In this document: one piece after another, positions 27,240-35,403 of the stretch
Layout: each line of letters begins with the position of its first letter
How positions within the stretch are numbered: position 1 is the first letter of the stretch
Assembly (NCBI RefSeq): GCF_000421265.1
Contig: NZ_ATWN01000008.1
Span: 62,001 to 126,000 of the forward strand
From: Thalassospira lucentensis MCCC 1A00383 = DSM 14000
Lineage (GTDB): Bacteria > Pseudomonadota > Alphaproteobacteria > Rhodospirillales > Thalassospiraceae
Reading direction: 5' to 3'
DNA: 64,000 bases
Notes under the pieces: generated by a model
Told to the model about the DNA's origin: nothing
The model's database searches: none
The model's input: only the letters and a program-made list of their open reading frames with translations
Made by a program: the position numbers and the translations under genes

Positions 27240-27980
27240 TCAGCCGATAGACGACAGAATGGGGAATGTTTTCAGCAGCCAGAAAGCAAAGGCGGACATA
27301 TAACCGGTCATCATGGCCACTCCCATGGCAATCATGATCAAGGCGGCGGCTGCACGGAAAAAACGCCCGAAACGCCCTATGGATTTCAATCTGACGGACA
27401 GGCTCTCGGTAAAAAGTGCTGCCAGAAGAAACGGCACACCAAGCCCCACGGAATATACGGTCAGCAATGCAATACCATCGCTGACCGTTGCCGACGAGGC
27501 GCTGACAGTCAGAATGGCACCGAGAATAGGGCCAATGCAGGGCGTCCACCCGAACGCAAAAGCAAGCCCAAGCACATATGCCGAAGTCACACGCCCACCA
27601 GGCAGATCAAGATGAAAGCGTGCTTCTCGCATCATCCATGCTGGACGGAGCGTTCCCAGCATGAATAGCCCGAACAGAATGACAATGCCGCCACCAACCA
27701 GATTCATCTCGAACCGGTATCCGAGCAGGAACTGACCAAGTGCTGTTGCACTGGCCCCCAGAAGGACGAAAACCGTGGTGAAGCCCAAAACGAAACACAG
27801 GCTGAAACCAAGAGATGACAATCGACCAACTCGGATTGCCTCCGTTCTGGTCGAAAGAGAGACACCACCCGCGATATAGGAGATATATCCGGGAACCAGA
27901 GGCAGCACGCATGGCGAGAGAAACGAGATGAGGCCTGCGGCGAACGCGCTTATTATGCCGATATTGGAAAGTTCAGGCAT
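27240..27980 (-). CDS. CcdA-type cytochrome c biogenesis / thiol-redox membrane protein
   Basis: A 246-residue inner-membrane protein with six helices. The two CcdA active cysteines are in ISFLSPCVLPLVPGYISY and FGWTPCIGPILGAI. It carries reducing equivalents across the membrane to thioredoxin-like partners. Two such partners (TlpA- and DsbE-like, 30552 and 31151) are encoded in the same operon, so it probably supplies them with electrons. ATG 27980 is preferred over an in-frame TTG at 28010. Confidence 0.9.
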   Translation of the reverse strand: MPELSNIGIISAFAAGLISFLSPCVLPLVPGYISYIAGGVSLSTRTEAIRVGRLSSLGFSLCFVLGFTTVFVLLGASATALGQFLLGYRFEMNLVGGGIVILFGLFMLGTLRPAWMMREARFHLDLPGGRVTSAYVLGLAFAFGWTPCIGPILGAILTVSASSATVSDGIALLTVYSVGLGVPFLLAALFTESLSVRLKSIGRFGRFFRAAAALIMIAMGVAMMTGYMSAFAFWLLKTFPILSSIG

Positions 27981-28065
27981 TAATCTGTATTCCGTAAAAT
28001 CAGGAACCAAGTATTCAGAGAACAGGAAGGTCAGCTTAGTAAACAGTATTGTATCCGCCCTTGTT

Positions 28066-28713
28066 TCAAGGCTCTTTTCCCGCTTTTGAGAACCAGTCTG
28101 TCAACCGATCCAGCCATCCCTTTTTAACAGGCGGCTTTGGGGAGTGGACAGCGTTTGTCAATCCGTTCACATAAAGGATCAGGTTGATCTGTTTGAAACC
28201 CGTGCCATGAAAAATACCGGCATGGCGGGTATTCCGGTCGATCATATGAACCATCGGCGCAGATCCGTTCCGCTGGCTCAACCTGGCGAAATCATCGGCA
28301 ACGATTGCAGCGCTGATATCCGAAGATGGCGTCGTAGGCCGCCAGTTCAGCGAATCCCAAGAGGAAGCTCCTGAAAAACCTTCGGAATGAACGGTAACGA
28401 ACATGACCATGTCCCGCATCGGACTAATATTCAACTGCTCCTGAATGGCGGCCAGCAGGATCTGCTGCTCTGCACAGGCAGCACCACAATTATCGGTTAC
28501 GAAGCTCAAAATAAGTATCTGATCATCAAGTTCGCCCAGAACAAAACGCTCCCCGGTTTTATCGAGAAGCTCAATTTCTGGAACCGATGCGATGTCCGTT
28601 ACCTCGAAATGTGGTTCCTTTTCCGCCATGACCTCGTCAAGGCGTTCACCGGGATGGTGGGCGAAAGCAGGCGAGGCAATCAATGTCAGGATCAAAAGCA
28701 ACAACCGGATCAT
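28066..28713 (-). CDS. SCO1-like thioredoxin-fold copper protein
   Basis: A 215-residue exported protein with a signal peptide (cut near AFAHH). The fold is SCO-like: the metal/thiol motif is NCGAACAEQ (CxxxC), and a late His is present (IFHGTGF). This is a more divergent SCO-type protein than the one at 29156. It starts with an ATGA overlap with the PCu(A)C gene. It probably delivers or reduces copper in the periplasm; the exact client is unknown. Confidence 0.78.
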   Translation of the reverse strand: MIRLLLLILTLIASPAFAHHPGERLDEVMAEKEPHFEVTDIASVPEIELLDKTGERFVLGELDDQILILSFVTDNCGAACAEQQILLAAIQEQLNISPMRDMVMFVTVHSEGFSGASSWDSLNWRPTTPSSDISAAIVADDFARLSQRNGSAPMVHMIDRNTRHAGIFHGTGFKQINLILYVNGLTNAVHSPKPPVKKGWLDRLTDWFSKAGKEP

Positions 28714-29159
28714 TCCGCTTCCCCCTGCGGTCCTTTGGCAGCTATGCCAAGAATGGCAACGTCAATACTGATCTCGCCTGCGTTTTCAAAGCGCAATGTC
28801 ATGGGAAACTTCTCACCTTCACGGAGTTTTTCATGCAATCCCGTCAACATGAGATGCATTGCCCCCGGCGCCAGAGTGACCGGGCGGTTGGCAGGAACAT
28901 CCAGAGCCATGACATGTCGCATCCGGCGAACATCATCGACCGTGACGACATCATGTATCATCACATGGTCGGCCACAGCTGTGGTGATTTCCAGAAGGCG
29001 GTCGGTCGCAGCGCTTGTGATCGTAAGATATGCCACACCCGGACGGGATGTCAGAATCGTGGCACGTGCCCAGGCGTCAGATATTTCGACAAGGTTTCCG
29101 GCAGAAACCGGTAGTGCTGATAGCAAGGTCATGACGAGGGCGATGGCTGTTCTTTTCAT
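28710..29159 (-). CDS. PCu(A)C-family periplasmic copper chaperone
   Basis: A 149-residue secreted cupredoxin-like protein (signal peptide to about residue 20). The Cu(I) site pattern H-(M)-x10-M-x21-H-x-M is recognisable in HVMIHDVVTVDDVRRMRHV and in AMHLMLTGL. Family members pass Cu(I) to SCO proteins and cytochrome oxidase. It is flanked on both sides by SCO-like genes with 4-bp ATGA overlaps, which fits a chaperone relay. Confidence 0.9.
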   Translation of the reverse strand: MKRTAIALVMTLLSALPVSAGNLVEISDAWARATILTSRPGVAYLTITSAATDRLLEITTAVADHVMIHDVVTVDDVRRMRHVMALDVPANRPVTLAPGAMHLMLTGLHEKLREGEKFPMTLRFENAGEISIDVAILGIAAKGPQGEAE

Positions 29160-29806
29160 ATTGTACTCCCATTCATGATCGCGAGAATCCGGATTGCCAT
29201 GTCTTCTGCCGGCTGATCTCCTTCACGAAAGACAGTCAGGTAACGCCCATCCGGTGCCATCAGATAAAGATGCCCGGAATGGGCCATCAAATAGCCGTCC
29301 GGTGCTGTATCGTCGTCCAACTTTTCGTAATAGACCCGAAAAGCCTCGGCGGCTGCAGCGACATCCTCCTTACTACCGGTCAATCCGATCAGCGCCGGAT
29401 GAAAGGCCTCGACATATTCAGCCATGACATCAGGTGTATCGCGTACCGGATCAATTGTAATGAATATCGGTGCCACACGGTCGGCTTCGGATTCCATTCG
29501 GTCAAGCGCATCCGCCATATAGGCCAGTGTGGTCGGACAAACATCAGGGCAGTGTGTGAAACCAAAAAAGACAAGTTGCCAACGCCCCGGAAAGCTTGCT
29601 TCGGTCACACGGTTTCCCTGATGATCGGTCAAGGAAAAATCAGAGTGAATGGCGGCTTCTCCCGTCCCTTCGGCCCCCGACGACATTTGCTTGCGGTCGG
29701 AAGCCTGAAAGATATATGCGCCGCCAAAGAGCAGGGCAGCAAGAACAACCATCCCCCATAATATAGAACGGATGAAACGTAACCGGTTGAAATTATTCGA
29801 TGTCAT
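29156..29806 (-). CDS. SCO1/SenC family copper protein
   Basis: A 216-residue membrane-anchored periplasmic protein: N-terminal helix near residues 14-34, thioredoxin fold with FFGFTHCPDVCPTTLAYM (CxxxC) and a conserved His in YLMAHSGHLYL, the three Cu ligands of SCO. It probably receives Cu from the PCu(A)C protein encoded next to it. A hairpin terminator separates it from the Met-rich gene upstream. Confidence 0.92.
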   Translation of the reverse strand: MTSNNFNRLRFIRSILWGMVVLAALLFGGAYIFQASDRKQMSSGAEGTGEAAIHSDFSLTDHQGNRVTEASFPGRWQLVFFGFTHCPDVCPTTLAYMADALDRMESEADRVAPIFITIDPVRDTPDVMAEYVEAFHPALIGLTGSKEDVAAAAEAFRVYYEKLDDDTAPDGYLMAHSGHLYLMAPDGRYLTVFREGDQPAEDMAIRILAIMNGSTI

Positions 29807-29821
29807 GAAACGATCCCGTAG

Positions 29822-29853
29822 AAAATCCCGCCCGGGAATTTGTCCCAGGCGGG
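29822..29853 (-). terminator. Internal hairpin terminator after the Met-rich gene
   Basis: CCCGCCCGGGA and TCCCAGGCGGG pair with a single mismatch around a 5-base loop and are followed on the minus strand by ATTTTC. It lies inside the operon, between the Met-rich peptide gene and the SCO gene, and may lower downstream expression. Confidence 0.65.
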
Positions 29854-29868
29854 TGTGGTGTCACGGTA

Positions 29869-30129
29869 TTATTTATCGGTAGACTTCGACATGTGATCGG
29901 TCATCGCAGCCATCATTTCTGTACACTGCTCCATCATCGGCCCCATCTGGCTCATCATCTTCATCATGCCCATCATTCCCTGCATGTCTCCCATGCCCGA
30001 GTTGCCGTCATGCTCCATCATCGGGGATTGCTTGTCAGGAGCTTGGTCTTCCTGGGCATAAAGGGCTGTTGTCGCCAGTCCCGTGACCATCATTGTGGCA
30101 AACGCGGTGAGTTTGATTGATTTACGCAT
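29869..30129 (-). CDS. Secreted Met-rich peptide, probable Cu(I) binder
   Basis: An 86-residue secreted protein. A signal peptide (to about ALYAQ) precedes a mature chain rich in Met: GMGDMQGMMGMMKMMSQMG then PMMEQCTEMMAAMTDHMS. Met clusters of this kind bind Cu(I) or Ag(I) in the periplasm (as in CopA/CopC Met loops and CusF-like proteins). ATG 30129 follows AAAGGAA. No named family is certain. Confidence 0.75.
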   Translation of the reverse strand: MRKSIKLTAFATMMVTGLATTALYAQEDQAPDKQSPMMEHDGNSGMGDMQGMMGMMKMMSQMGPMMEQCTEMMAAMTDHMSKSTDK

Positions 30130-30538
30130 CTCTAACATTCCTTTCGGTTGGGGATTCATCTCCCGACTGGGGCGTCACAGACGCTGCACTTGCGTCTGAT
30201 ACAGTCAGGGACCTTCCGGCTTCATTGCCGGGAAGACTGTTTTTCGGGATTTCATCGGAGGAAGGGGCGATATCGCTGGCGCTCTTTTTCGATGAACAGG
30301 CCTTTTTGTTCATGCACAAACCCAGCGCACACATCGCCACGCACGGCAGAACGGAAAGGAGCAATGGCGCGATACCGGCGGCAACCAGCCAGCTCCAGTT
30401 AAATGCAAGCCCAGCGACAAGTGCGGTTCCGGCCAGCACAAGTACACCGCGACGTCCCTTCAGGTAATATCGAACGGCATGAACCACGTCATGCCCAAGC
30501 GAGGTATTACCGGATTTGGCTTGTTGTATCTCGGTCAT
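30122..30538 (-). CDS. Cys-rich membrane protein in the copper operon
   Basis: A 138-residue protein with two closely spaced membrane helices (about residues 32-51 and 53-75). The second holds PCVAMCALGLCMNKKAC, four cysteines near the membrane surface that could bind Cu(I). The last 50 residues are polar and probably disordered. The end overlaps the Met-rich gene start by 8 bp. I do not recognise a family; small metal-island membrane proteins often have this layout. Confidence 0.65.
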   Translation of the reverse strand: MTEIQQAKSGNTSLGHDVVHAVRYYLKGRRGVLVLAGTALVAGLAFNWSWLVAAGIAPLLLSVLPCVAMCALGLCMNKKACSSKKSASDIAPSSDEIPKNSLPGNEAGRSLTVSDASAASVTPQSGDESPTERNVRDA

Positions 30539-30551
30539 AGGAGTTCCTTCC

Positions 30552-31154
30552 TCAATCGGTGTAGATGTGGGATTTAAGAAAATCTATCATCTCTGCTGTC
30601 GCCCATTCGGTCGGTCCGACAAGTCGACCAAGCTCGCGGCCATTCCTGTCAATCAGAAGCGTCGTCGGTAAACCGGGGATGCCCAGAGCCGTCGTGGTTT
30701 TCATGGTTGGATCTATGAAAAGGTCCAGATGCCGGATGCCGATTTCGGTATAGAAATCTTGCACCACATCCGCTCCGGCCCGGTCGATTGATAAAGCCAT
30801 AACTTTGAATACCGAATTGCCGAGTTCGGCCTGCAAGGCATCCAGGGTTAGCATTTCCTCGCGGCATGGAACACACCAGGTCGCCCAGACATTCAGCAAG
30901 ACGACCGTTCCCTCGAAATCACTCAATGTCATGGGTTGACCTTCGACGTTTTCGAACCCGAACTCGGGAAGAGGCCGGGGAACATCATGCATGACAAACG
31001 AGCGCTGTTGGCTCTGCCTTCCATTGTCCGTCGCCTGATGGGAGACATTCTTTTCGTTGCGGAAAGACACCATGGTCAGAGCTGCGACAGCCACCAGTAT
31101 GATGACAGCGGCAAACCCCACTTTCAGGTTCATATGCACCAAGAGGCTCTTCAT
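30552..31154 (-). CDS. TlpA/ResA-like membrane-anchored thioredoxin
   Basis: A 200-residue periplasmic thioredoxin-fold protein with an N-terminal anchor (about 12-29) and active site WATWCVPCREE. LSIDRAG and GIPGLPTTLLIDRNG (cis-Pro) complete the fold. It overlaps the DsbE-like gene by ATGA. In TlpA systems such proteins reduce SCO and Cu-A site cysteines before copper loading, which fits the two SCO genes downstream. Confidence 0.88.
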   Translation of the reverse strand: MKSLLVHMNLKVGFAAVIILVAVAALTMVSFRNEKNVSHQATDNGRQSQQRSFVMHDVPRPLPEFGFENVEGQPMTLSDFEGTVVLLNVWATWCVPCREEMLTLDALQAELGNSVFKVMALSIDRAGADVVQDFYTEIGIRHLDLFIDPTMKTTTALGIPGLPTTLLIDRNGRELGRLVGPTEWATAEMIDFLKSHIYTD

Positions 31155-31756
31155 CGAGGTGCCTCCGCAGTTCCGGCACCTGAGGCCTCATTACGCAATT
31201 TTTCGACCCTTGGCAGAATGGTCTCGGCCAACACTTTTTCCGTTACCGGCCCGACATGCTTGTAAGCAATGTTCCCTTTTGCATCGACAACGAAGGTCTC
31301 AGGGACGCCATAGACGCCCCAGTCAATTGCCACACGCCCGTTAATGTCCGCACCTGTTCTCGTATAGGGATCGCCAAGGCTATCGAGCCATTCTGCAGCG
31401 TCGTCAGGCTGATCCTTATAGTTCAGACCATGCAGTGGAACGGTGCCGTCGCGGGCCAGTTTCATGAACACGGGGTGTTCTTCACGGCACGCGACACACC
31501 AAGAGGCAAAAACATTGACCAGCGACACTTCACCTCTGAGATCCGTACTCGACAAACCTTGCATCCGGCCTTTTACCGGCGGAAGGTCAAATTCGGGGAC
31601 TTGTCTGCCCAACAGGGCCGAGGGGAGCGTGTTGGGATCAAGAGTCAATCCTTTCCCCAGGGCCACACCCAATATCAAGGCGATGCCAAGCGGCAGAAAA
31701 TAGATCAGCCGGTTGAACCGTTTCTGCGGGCGATGTTCTTTGGGGACTGCAATCAT
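31151..31756 (-). CDS. DsbE/CcmG-type periplasmic thioredoxin
   Basis: A 201-residue anchored thioredoxin-like protein. The anchor is near residues 18-36, the active site is FASWCVACREEHP and the family feature YGVPETFVVDAKG follows. CcmG proteins reduce apocytochrome c thiols. A c-type cytochrome is encoded immediately upstream (31753) with an ATGA overlap, so it may assist that cytochrome, or it may act on copper-site cysteines. Confidence 0.88.
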   Translation of the reverse strand: MIAVPKEHRPQKRFNRLIYFLPLGIALILGVALGKGLTLDPNTLPSALLGRQVPEFDLPPVKGRMQGLSSTDLRGEVSLVNVFASWCVACREEHPVFMKLARDGTVPLHGLNYKDQPDDAAEWLDSLGDPYTRTGADINGRVAIDWGVYGVPETFVVDAKGNIAYKHVGPVTEKVLAETILPRVEKLRNEASGAGTAEAPR

Positions 31757-32238
31757 CTCGCCCTCCCGTCTTTAAGATTGAGATTATGCTGGAATTCGCG
31801 TTCTTCGTCTGACCAGACACTCTTGATATAACCGAGTACCGCGATGATCTCCTCATCACTCAGCACATCCTCAAATGCAGGCATATCGCTCTCATACCCC
31901 GGCACGACAGCGCCAACCCCGAACTTGGTGATCGCAAACAGTTCCTGATCGCTATGGCGCCATGTGTGGCCACTGGCATCGTGTGGCGGCGCGGGCATCC
32001 GCCCGGTGTCAAGGCGGCGCTTCCAGTTTTTCTGCCCCTTAAGATTTGCACCATGGCACGATGCGCAAAATTCAACATAGTCATCGTTGCCCAGTGCTAT
32101 CTGTTCCGGAGTGAGCGGCTTTTCGAGAAAAGTCAGATTCTCGAGCTTCGCGCTGGCATCCATCACGCCGAACAACAAAGCCATGCCAACGCCAGCCATT
32201 AATCCGGTGACCATTGATCCGGGCGATACCGCACTCAT
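31753..32238 (-). CDS. Periplasmic c-type cytochrome
   Basis: A 161-residue monohaem cytochrome with an N-terminal anchor or signal helix (about 8-28). The haem site is FCASCHGANLKGQ and the likely axial Met is in YESDMPAFEDVLSDEEI, the usual class I arrangement. It overlaps both neighbours by ATGA, so it is co-translated with the DsbE-like gene. Electron-transfer partner unknown. Confidence 0.88.
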   Translation of the reverse strand: MSAVSPGSMVTGLMAGVGMALLFGVMDASAKLENLTFLEKPLTPEQIALGNDDYVEFCASCHGANLKGQKNWKRRLDTGRMPAPPHDASGHTWRHSDQELFAITKFGVGAVVPGYESDMPAFEDVLSDEEIIAVLGYIKSVWSDEEREFQHNLNLKDGRAR

Positions 32239-32393
32239 TTCCCGCCCCGAAGATATTTAAACAACGCGAGAACGCTCATGATCAGGATCGCAAGGATCAG
32301 AAGAAACACAAGACCGCCTCCTGCCATCATCAGCATCATCATCGGGCCACCCATCATCGAACCATCCATCATCTGTCCAAAACACTCATTCAT
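32235..32393 (-). CDS. Small Met-rich membrane peptide, 52 aa
   Basis: A 52-residue peptide with MMDGSMMGGPMMMLMMAGGG followed by a single hydrophobic helix (LVFLLILAILIMSVLALF) and a basic end. ATG 32393 overlaps the stop of the DUF411 gene (ATGAATGA). A Met-rich head beside a membrane helix suggests Cu(I) binding at the periplasmic surface; this is inference. Small proteins with such heads recur in copper islands. Confidence 0.6.
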   Translation of the reverse strand: MNECFGQMMDGSMMGGPMMMLMMAGGGLVFLLILAILIMSVLALFKYLRGGK

Positions 32394-32874
32394 TGGCGTA
32401 AACGGCAATGCCGTCCTCTCCGAACCCATAGGTTTTCAGCGTCCCGGTTTTTTCACGTGCCATGCCCGGCGCATTTGGTGGCATGCCGGGCAGCGTGATA
32501 CCCGTTATATCCGGGCGTTCATCAAGCATCCGTTCAATGATCTCGGCGGGAACCAGCCCGCTTACGACATATCCGTCAATCTCGGCCAAATGGCAGCCCA
32601 GCCCTTGCTCCGGGACACCGGCGGCAACGGATCGCTTGTCGAAATCACGATCATCGACACGGGTAACCTGATATCCATTGGTCTCAAGATATTCGCCATA
32701 GGCATCACAGCATCCGCAGTTCGGGTCCCGATAAATTGTGATCGATTTGCTTCTCTCACCAGCTACTGTCACGTTCGTTTGCGCCTCTCCTTTTCCCGGA
32801 GCAAACATTGTAAATGCAGCACTTCCGGCAACAGCCAGAATCGCAACACCTGTCACAATCACTAATTTTCTCAT
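32386..32874 (-). CDS. DUF411 metal-binding protein
   Basis: A 162-residue exported protein. After a signal segment comes YRDPNCGCCDAYGEYLETNG, a Cys triplet typical of DUF411, then GCHLAEIDGYVVSGLVPAE and LPGMPPNAPGM, all family features. DUF411 proteins are repeatedly found in copper and silver resistance clusters and probably bind Cu. ATG 32874 is chosen for GGAG 6 bases upstream; the frame is open to 32913. Confidence 0.85.
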   Translation of the reverse strand: MRKLVIVTGVAILAVAGSAAFTMFAPGKGEAQTNVTVAGERSKSITIYRDPNCGCCDAYGEYLETNGYQVTRVDDRDFDKRSVAAGVPEQGLGCHLAEIDGYVVSGLVPAEIIERMLDERPDITGITLPGMPPNAPGMAREKTGTLKTYGFGEDGIAVYANE

Positions 32875-32888
32875 CTGTTTCTCCATCA

Positions 32889-33830
32889 TCATATGTTCGC
32901 AATGGCGGTCCACGTCCTGCCACCGTCTGGGCTTTGTAAAACCCCGTCGTCATTCACAATTACGAGATCATCAGCGCGTAGCGGATGAACCGCGAGTGCT
33001 GTTGCGATAACTTCTGAACGCTTTAACCAGGTGACACCCGCATCCTGCGATTGCCAAATTCCGGATGGCAATCCGGCATAAAGTGTGGCCGGTCGCGATA
33101 CCGCACTGACCAGCGCACTCACAGGTTCACCCTCAGGTAAGGGTACTTTGGGAGTTGCCTGCTTTCCGGACGCAAGAGCATCCATGGCATCGCCCGGCTG
33201 AACATCCTGCCAACGGCAGAAACAATCCGGCACACGCGTTACACCGGTATCGGTTCCGGCATATAGCCAGATCCCACCCATTCCGGTTGCCAGATCGACT
33301 GAAGACAGTGCTGTCAGATCTCGCTCGGCATTCGCTAACCATGGCCGGTCCATGACAAACACCCATGACTGACCAGCATCATCGCTCTGCCATAAGCCGT
33401 CACCGCGAATGGCGGCATATATGGTATCTGGGTTTGTCGCCGCAGTTGTGATGGCAGTGACTGCCGCTTTTGGCAGTCCTTGCCCACGCACGTCCCAACT
33501 TTTCCCGCCATCGACAGACAGAACTACGCCGCCGGTATCCAGACCGCCAACAATGCGGCCCGGCCGTTCCGGATGTGTTGTAAAAGTGAGAATGGTGCCT
33601 TCCGACACCTTCGGCAGCGCTGTCCAGTTTTGGCTCCCACTGCGATAAAGAAGCGCTGAACCGCGTGCCACGATCAGCGCATTACCGTAAAAAGCGATTG
33701 CGCTGCTTGTGCTTTTACTAGCCGCAGCAAAGGCCGTTGCGGGCAACAGGCAGAGGCCGGCACCCGCCACGAGACCGTGAAGCAGCGCACGTCGGGAAAC
33801 GGGACCTGCGACTATGGTATTTTTCTTCAT
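32889..33830 (-). CDS. Tat-exported BNR/sialidase-like beta-propeller protein
   Basis: A 313-residue protein with a twin-arginine signal (SRRALLHGLVAGAG, cut near AFAAA). The mature part has repeated Asp-box-like turns: SVDGGKSWDV, SDDAGQSWVF, SQDAGVTWLK and SPDGGRTWTA, giving a beta propeller of the BNR/Vps10 kind. Export by Tat suggests folding, or cofactor loading, in the cytosol. Its role in copper handling is unknown; no sialidase catalytic residues can be assigned. The ATG at 33830 is used instead of a TTG at 33845. Confidence 0.75.
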   Translation of the reverse strand: MKKNTIVAGPVSRRALLHGLVAGAGLCLLPATAFAAASKSTSSAIAFYGNALIVARGSALLYRSGSQNWTALPKVSEGTILTFTTHPERPGRIVGGLDTGGVVLSVDGGKSWDVRGQGLPKAAVTAITTAATNPDTIYAAIRGDGLWQSDDAGQSWVFVMDRPWLANAERDLTALSSVDLATGMGGIWLYAGTDTGVTRVPDCFCRWQDVQPGDAMDALASGKQATPKVPLPEGEPVSALVSAVSRPATLYAGLPSGIWQSQDAGVTWLKRSEVIATALAVHPLRADDLVIVNDDGVLQSPDGGRTWTAIANI

Positions 33831-33858
33831 ATGCGTATTTCTCAAGGAGTTGGAGCGA

Positions 33859-34134
33859 TCAGACCGTAATCCGAATCCTGCTCACAAGGGTCCTATAAGG
33901 TTTGATCTTCAGAGGCCGGGCACCAGTAAAAGCGGGACGCTCAAGGCCGGGGCGGATTGCCGCCTGCTCGTTGAGTGAAGCTGAAGCTATGCTTTGGTGC
34001 ATGTCGCGACTGCGCCAGGAAATACCGACCAAAGCCGACATTTTGGCACCCGTAGATCGGAAAACATGATTTCCAACCTTGTCTGAAGAAGCTATAAGGC
34101 CCACAATAAAAATTGCGAGCACAAAGCATGTCAT
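33859..34134 (-). CDS. Hypothetical protein, 91 aa
   Basis: It lies in line with the copper operon (24 bp before the propeller gene start). An N-terminal hydrophobic segment (CFVLAIFIVGLIA) could be a signal anchor; the rest is basic and of unknown fold. The ribosome site is poor and there are no metal-binding patterns. It could be spurious. Confidence 0.4.
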   Translation of the reverse strand: MTCFVLAIFIVGLIASSDKVGNHVFRSTGAKMSALVGISWRSRDMHQSIASASLNEQAAIRPGLERPAFTGARPLKIKPYRTLVSRIRITV

Positions 34135-34196
34135 GAGAAATCGCGGTGATGCCCCATGACACTGATATCCTCAAACCAAATCGGGTTAAAGAGATA

Positions 34197-34526
34197 TCAG
34201 TTCAGAATGTTGGTTCTGGGAGGGAATGGATCAGGAGAGTTTGAGCGGCTGGTAAGGCTGCCTGTCGGCCCGAAATGCGCGACCGAGGCGAGCGCAGGTA
34301 TTGCAACTTGTACAGGCGCAATTGCGATAGTCGATACTTGAGGACACGCAATATCGCAGTCCGGCATGCTGTCGCCGCTGCCAGAACAATCCTGACAATT
34401 GTCTATTGCCAATTCCGCCATCGGCATACCGACCTTCATAACAGCAGCATTGACCGTCTGGAAACTTGTCCCGACGGCAAAAGCAGCTATCAAAAGTATG
34501 GTCAAAAACCTGATGCGATTGAGCAT
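34197..34526 (-). CDS. Secreted Cys-rich protein heading the leftward copper operon
   Basis: A 109-residue protein with a clear signal peptide (LLIAAFAVGTSFQTVNAA). The mature part has DNCQDCSGSGDSMPDCDIAC, four cysteines in CxxC / CxxxC spacing. It is the first gene of the leftward operon. Similar in layout to the secreted proteins at 34929 and 39818 (short, signal peptide, Cys pairs), a style also seen in DUF2946-like proteins; homology is not shown. Confidence 0.6.
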   Translation of the reverse strand: MLNRIRFLTILLIAAFAVGTSFQTVNAAVMKVGMPMAELAIDNCQDCSGSGDSMPDCDIACPQVSTIAIAPVQVAIPALASVAHFGPTGSLTSRSNSPDPFPPRTNILN

Positions 34527-34928
34527 AGTCTACTTCTATCCCAAGGATGCGATGCTGTCTATATCGAACTACAGTAAATCCTACTGCTGTCAATCTGGCA
34601 CACCTCTGTGCCCATATCCAGAGACCAGGAGAATTGTTGGGTTACGCAGCATTTAATAAGATTTGATTGTGCTTCATCTATAAATTGATTGTTAGCAAGT
34701 CATACCCGCAGATTAGTGAATAACTCAGCACAACAGGTTGTTCATCTGTAGCGCATAACGTGATTTCATGGCGATGAATGCAGTAATCTATTGTTTTCAC
34801 CTTGCTGATGGCTCAAGCAGCAGATGTAAATTCGTGAAATAGTCTGTCTTTGCCACAATATTGCCACTTGACGAAACCGGGGGAGCCCGATATTGCGTAT
34901 GTTGCAATGCATCACTAAGGAACATTCC
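34527..34928. other. Divergent promoter region between the two copper operons
   Basis: A 402-bp gene-free interval from which both cop operons are read outward. It holds a dyad CAGTA-AATCC-TACTG (34572-34586) 46 bp from the leftward start, with TTGACA just beyond it on the minus strand, and the rightward promoter at 34868. I cannot identify a CueR, CopR/CusR or CopY box with confidence. Confidence 0.6.
34868..34896 (+). promoter_or_regulatory. Predicted promoter of the rightward copper operon
   Basis: TTGACG, 17 bp, TATTGC, about 32 bp upstream of the first start codon. The spacer is G+C-rich (CCGGGGGAGCCC). The spacing is normal, unlike MerR/CueR promoters with 19-20 bp. Confidence 0.45.
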
Positions 34929-35249
34929 GTGCGCATCCTTTCCTGCTTTCTTGCAATCGCGATAGCCATGACAGTTCTGCTGTCGGGGGTTGAGGGTGTG
35001 CAAGCAGGTTCGGGACATGGCCATGACAATCATCACGGCGTCATGATGGATGTTTCTGATAGCTCGCAACATGATCGACGTGACATGCATGCGGATCTTT
35101 GCGGTATGGCGGTTTGCGGCCCGTTCGTTAAAGAAGTAGAAGGTGTTCTGTCTTCCAGCCCAACGGTGCTTGCGGTAACATACTGGTATCAGGACCTGAC
35201 TTTGACTTCCGCAGATTTGGACGTTAGAGCCAAGCCTCCGCGTTCCTGA
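34929..35249 (+). CDS. Small secreted His/Cys-containing protein heading the rightward copper operon
   Basis: A 106-residue exported protein. The GTG start is favoured by AAGGAA 7 bases upstream and by the signal peptide that follows (ILSCFLAIAIAMTVLLSG). The mature N terminus is His-rich (GSGHGHDNHHGVMM) and a DLCGMAVCGP pair follows. Likely a periplasmic metal-binding protein; family unknown. Confidence 0.62.
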   Translation: MRILSCFLAIAIAMTVLLSGVEGVQAGSGHGHDNHHGVMMDVSDSSQHDRRDMHADLCGMAVCGPFVKEVEGVLSSSPTVLAVTYWYQDLTLTSADLDVRAKPPRS

Positions 35250-35403
35250 GATATTTCAGATTTTCCGAACATCCCTTTGCCTGGTTCAATCACTGTTCCT
35301 CGAATGAAACAGCGTTTTGCCTGAATTACAGCAGCGCAGACTGTTGTCGTGATTGAACATGGGACGAGGGCCTTCTTACTGAATATCTATTAGGAGCATG
35401 TAC

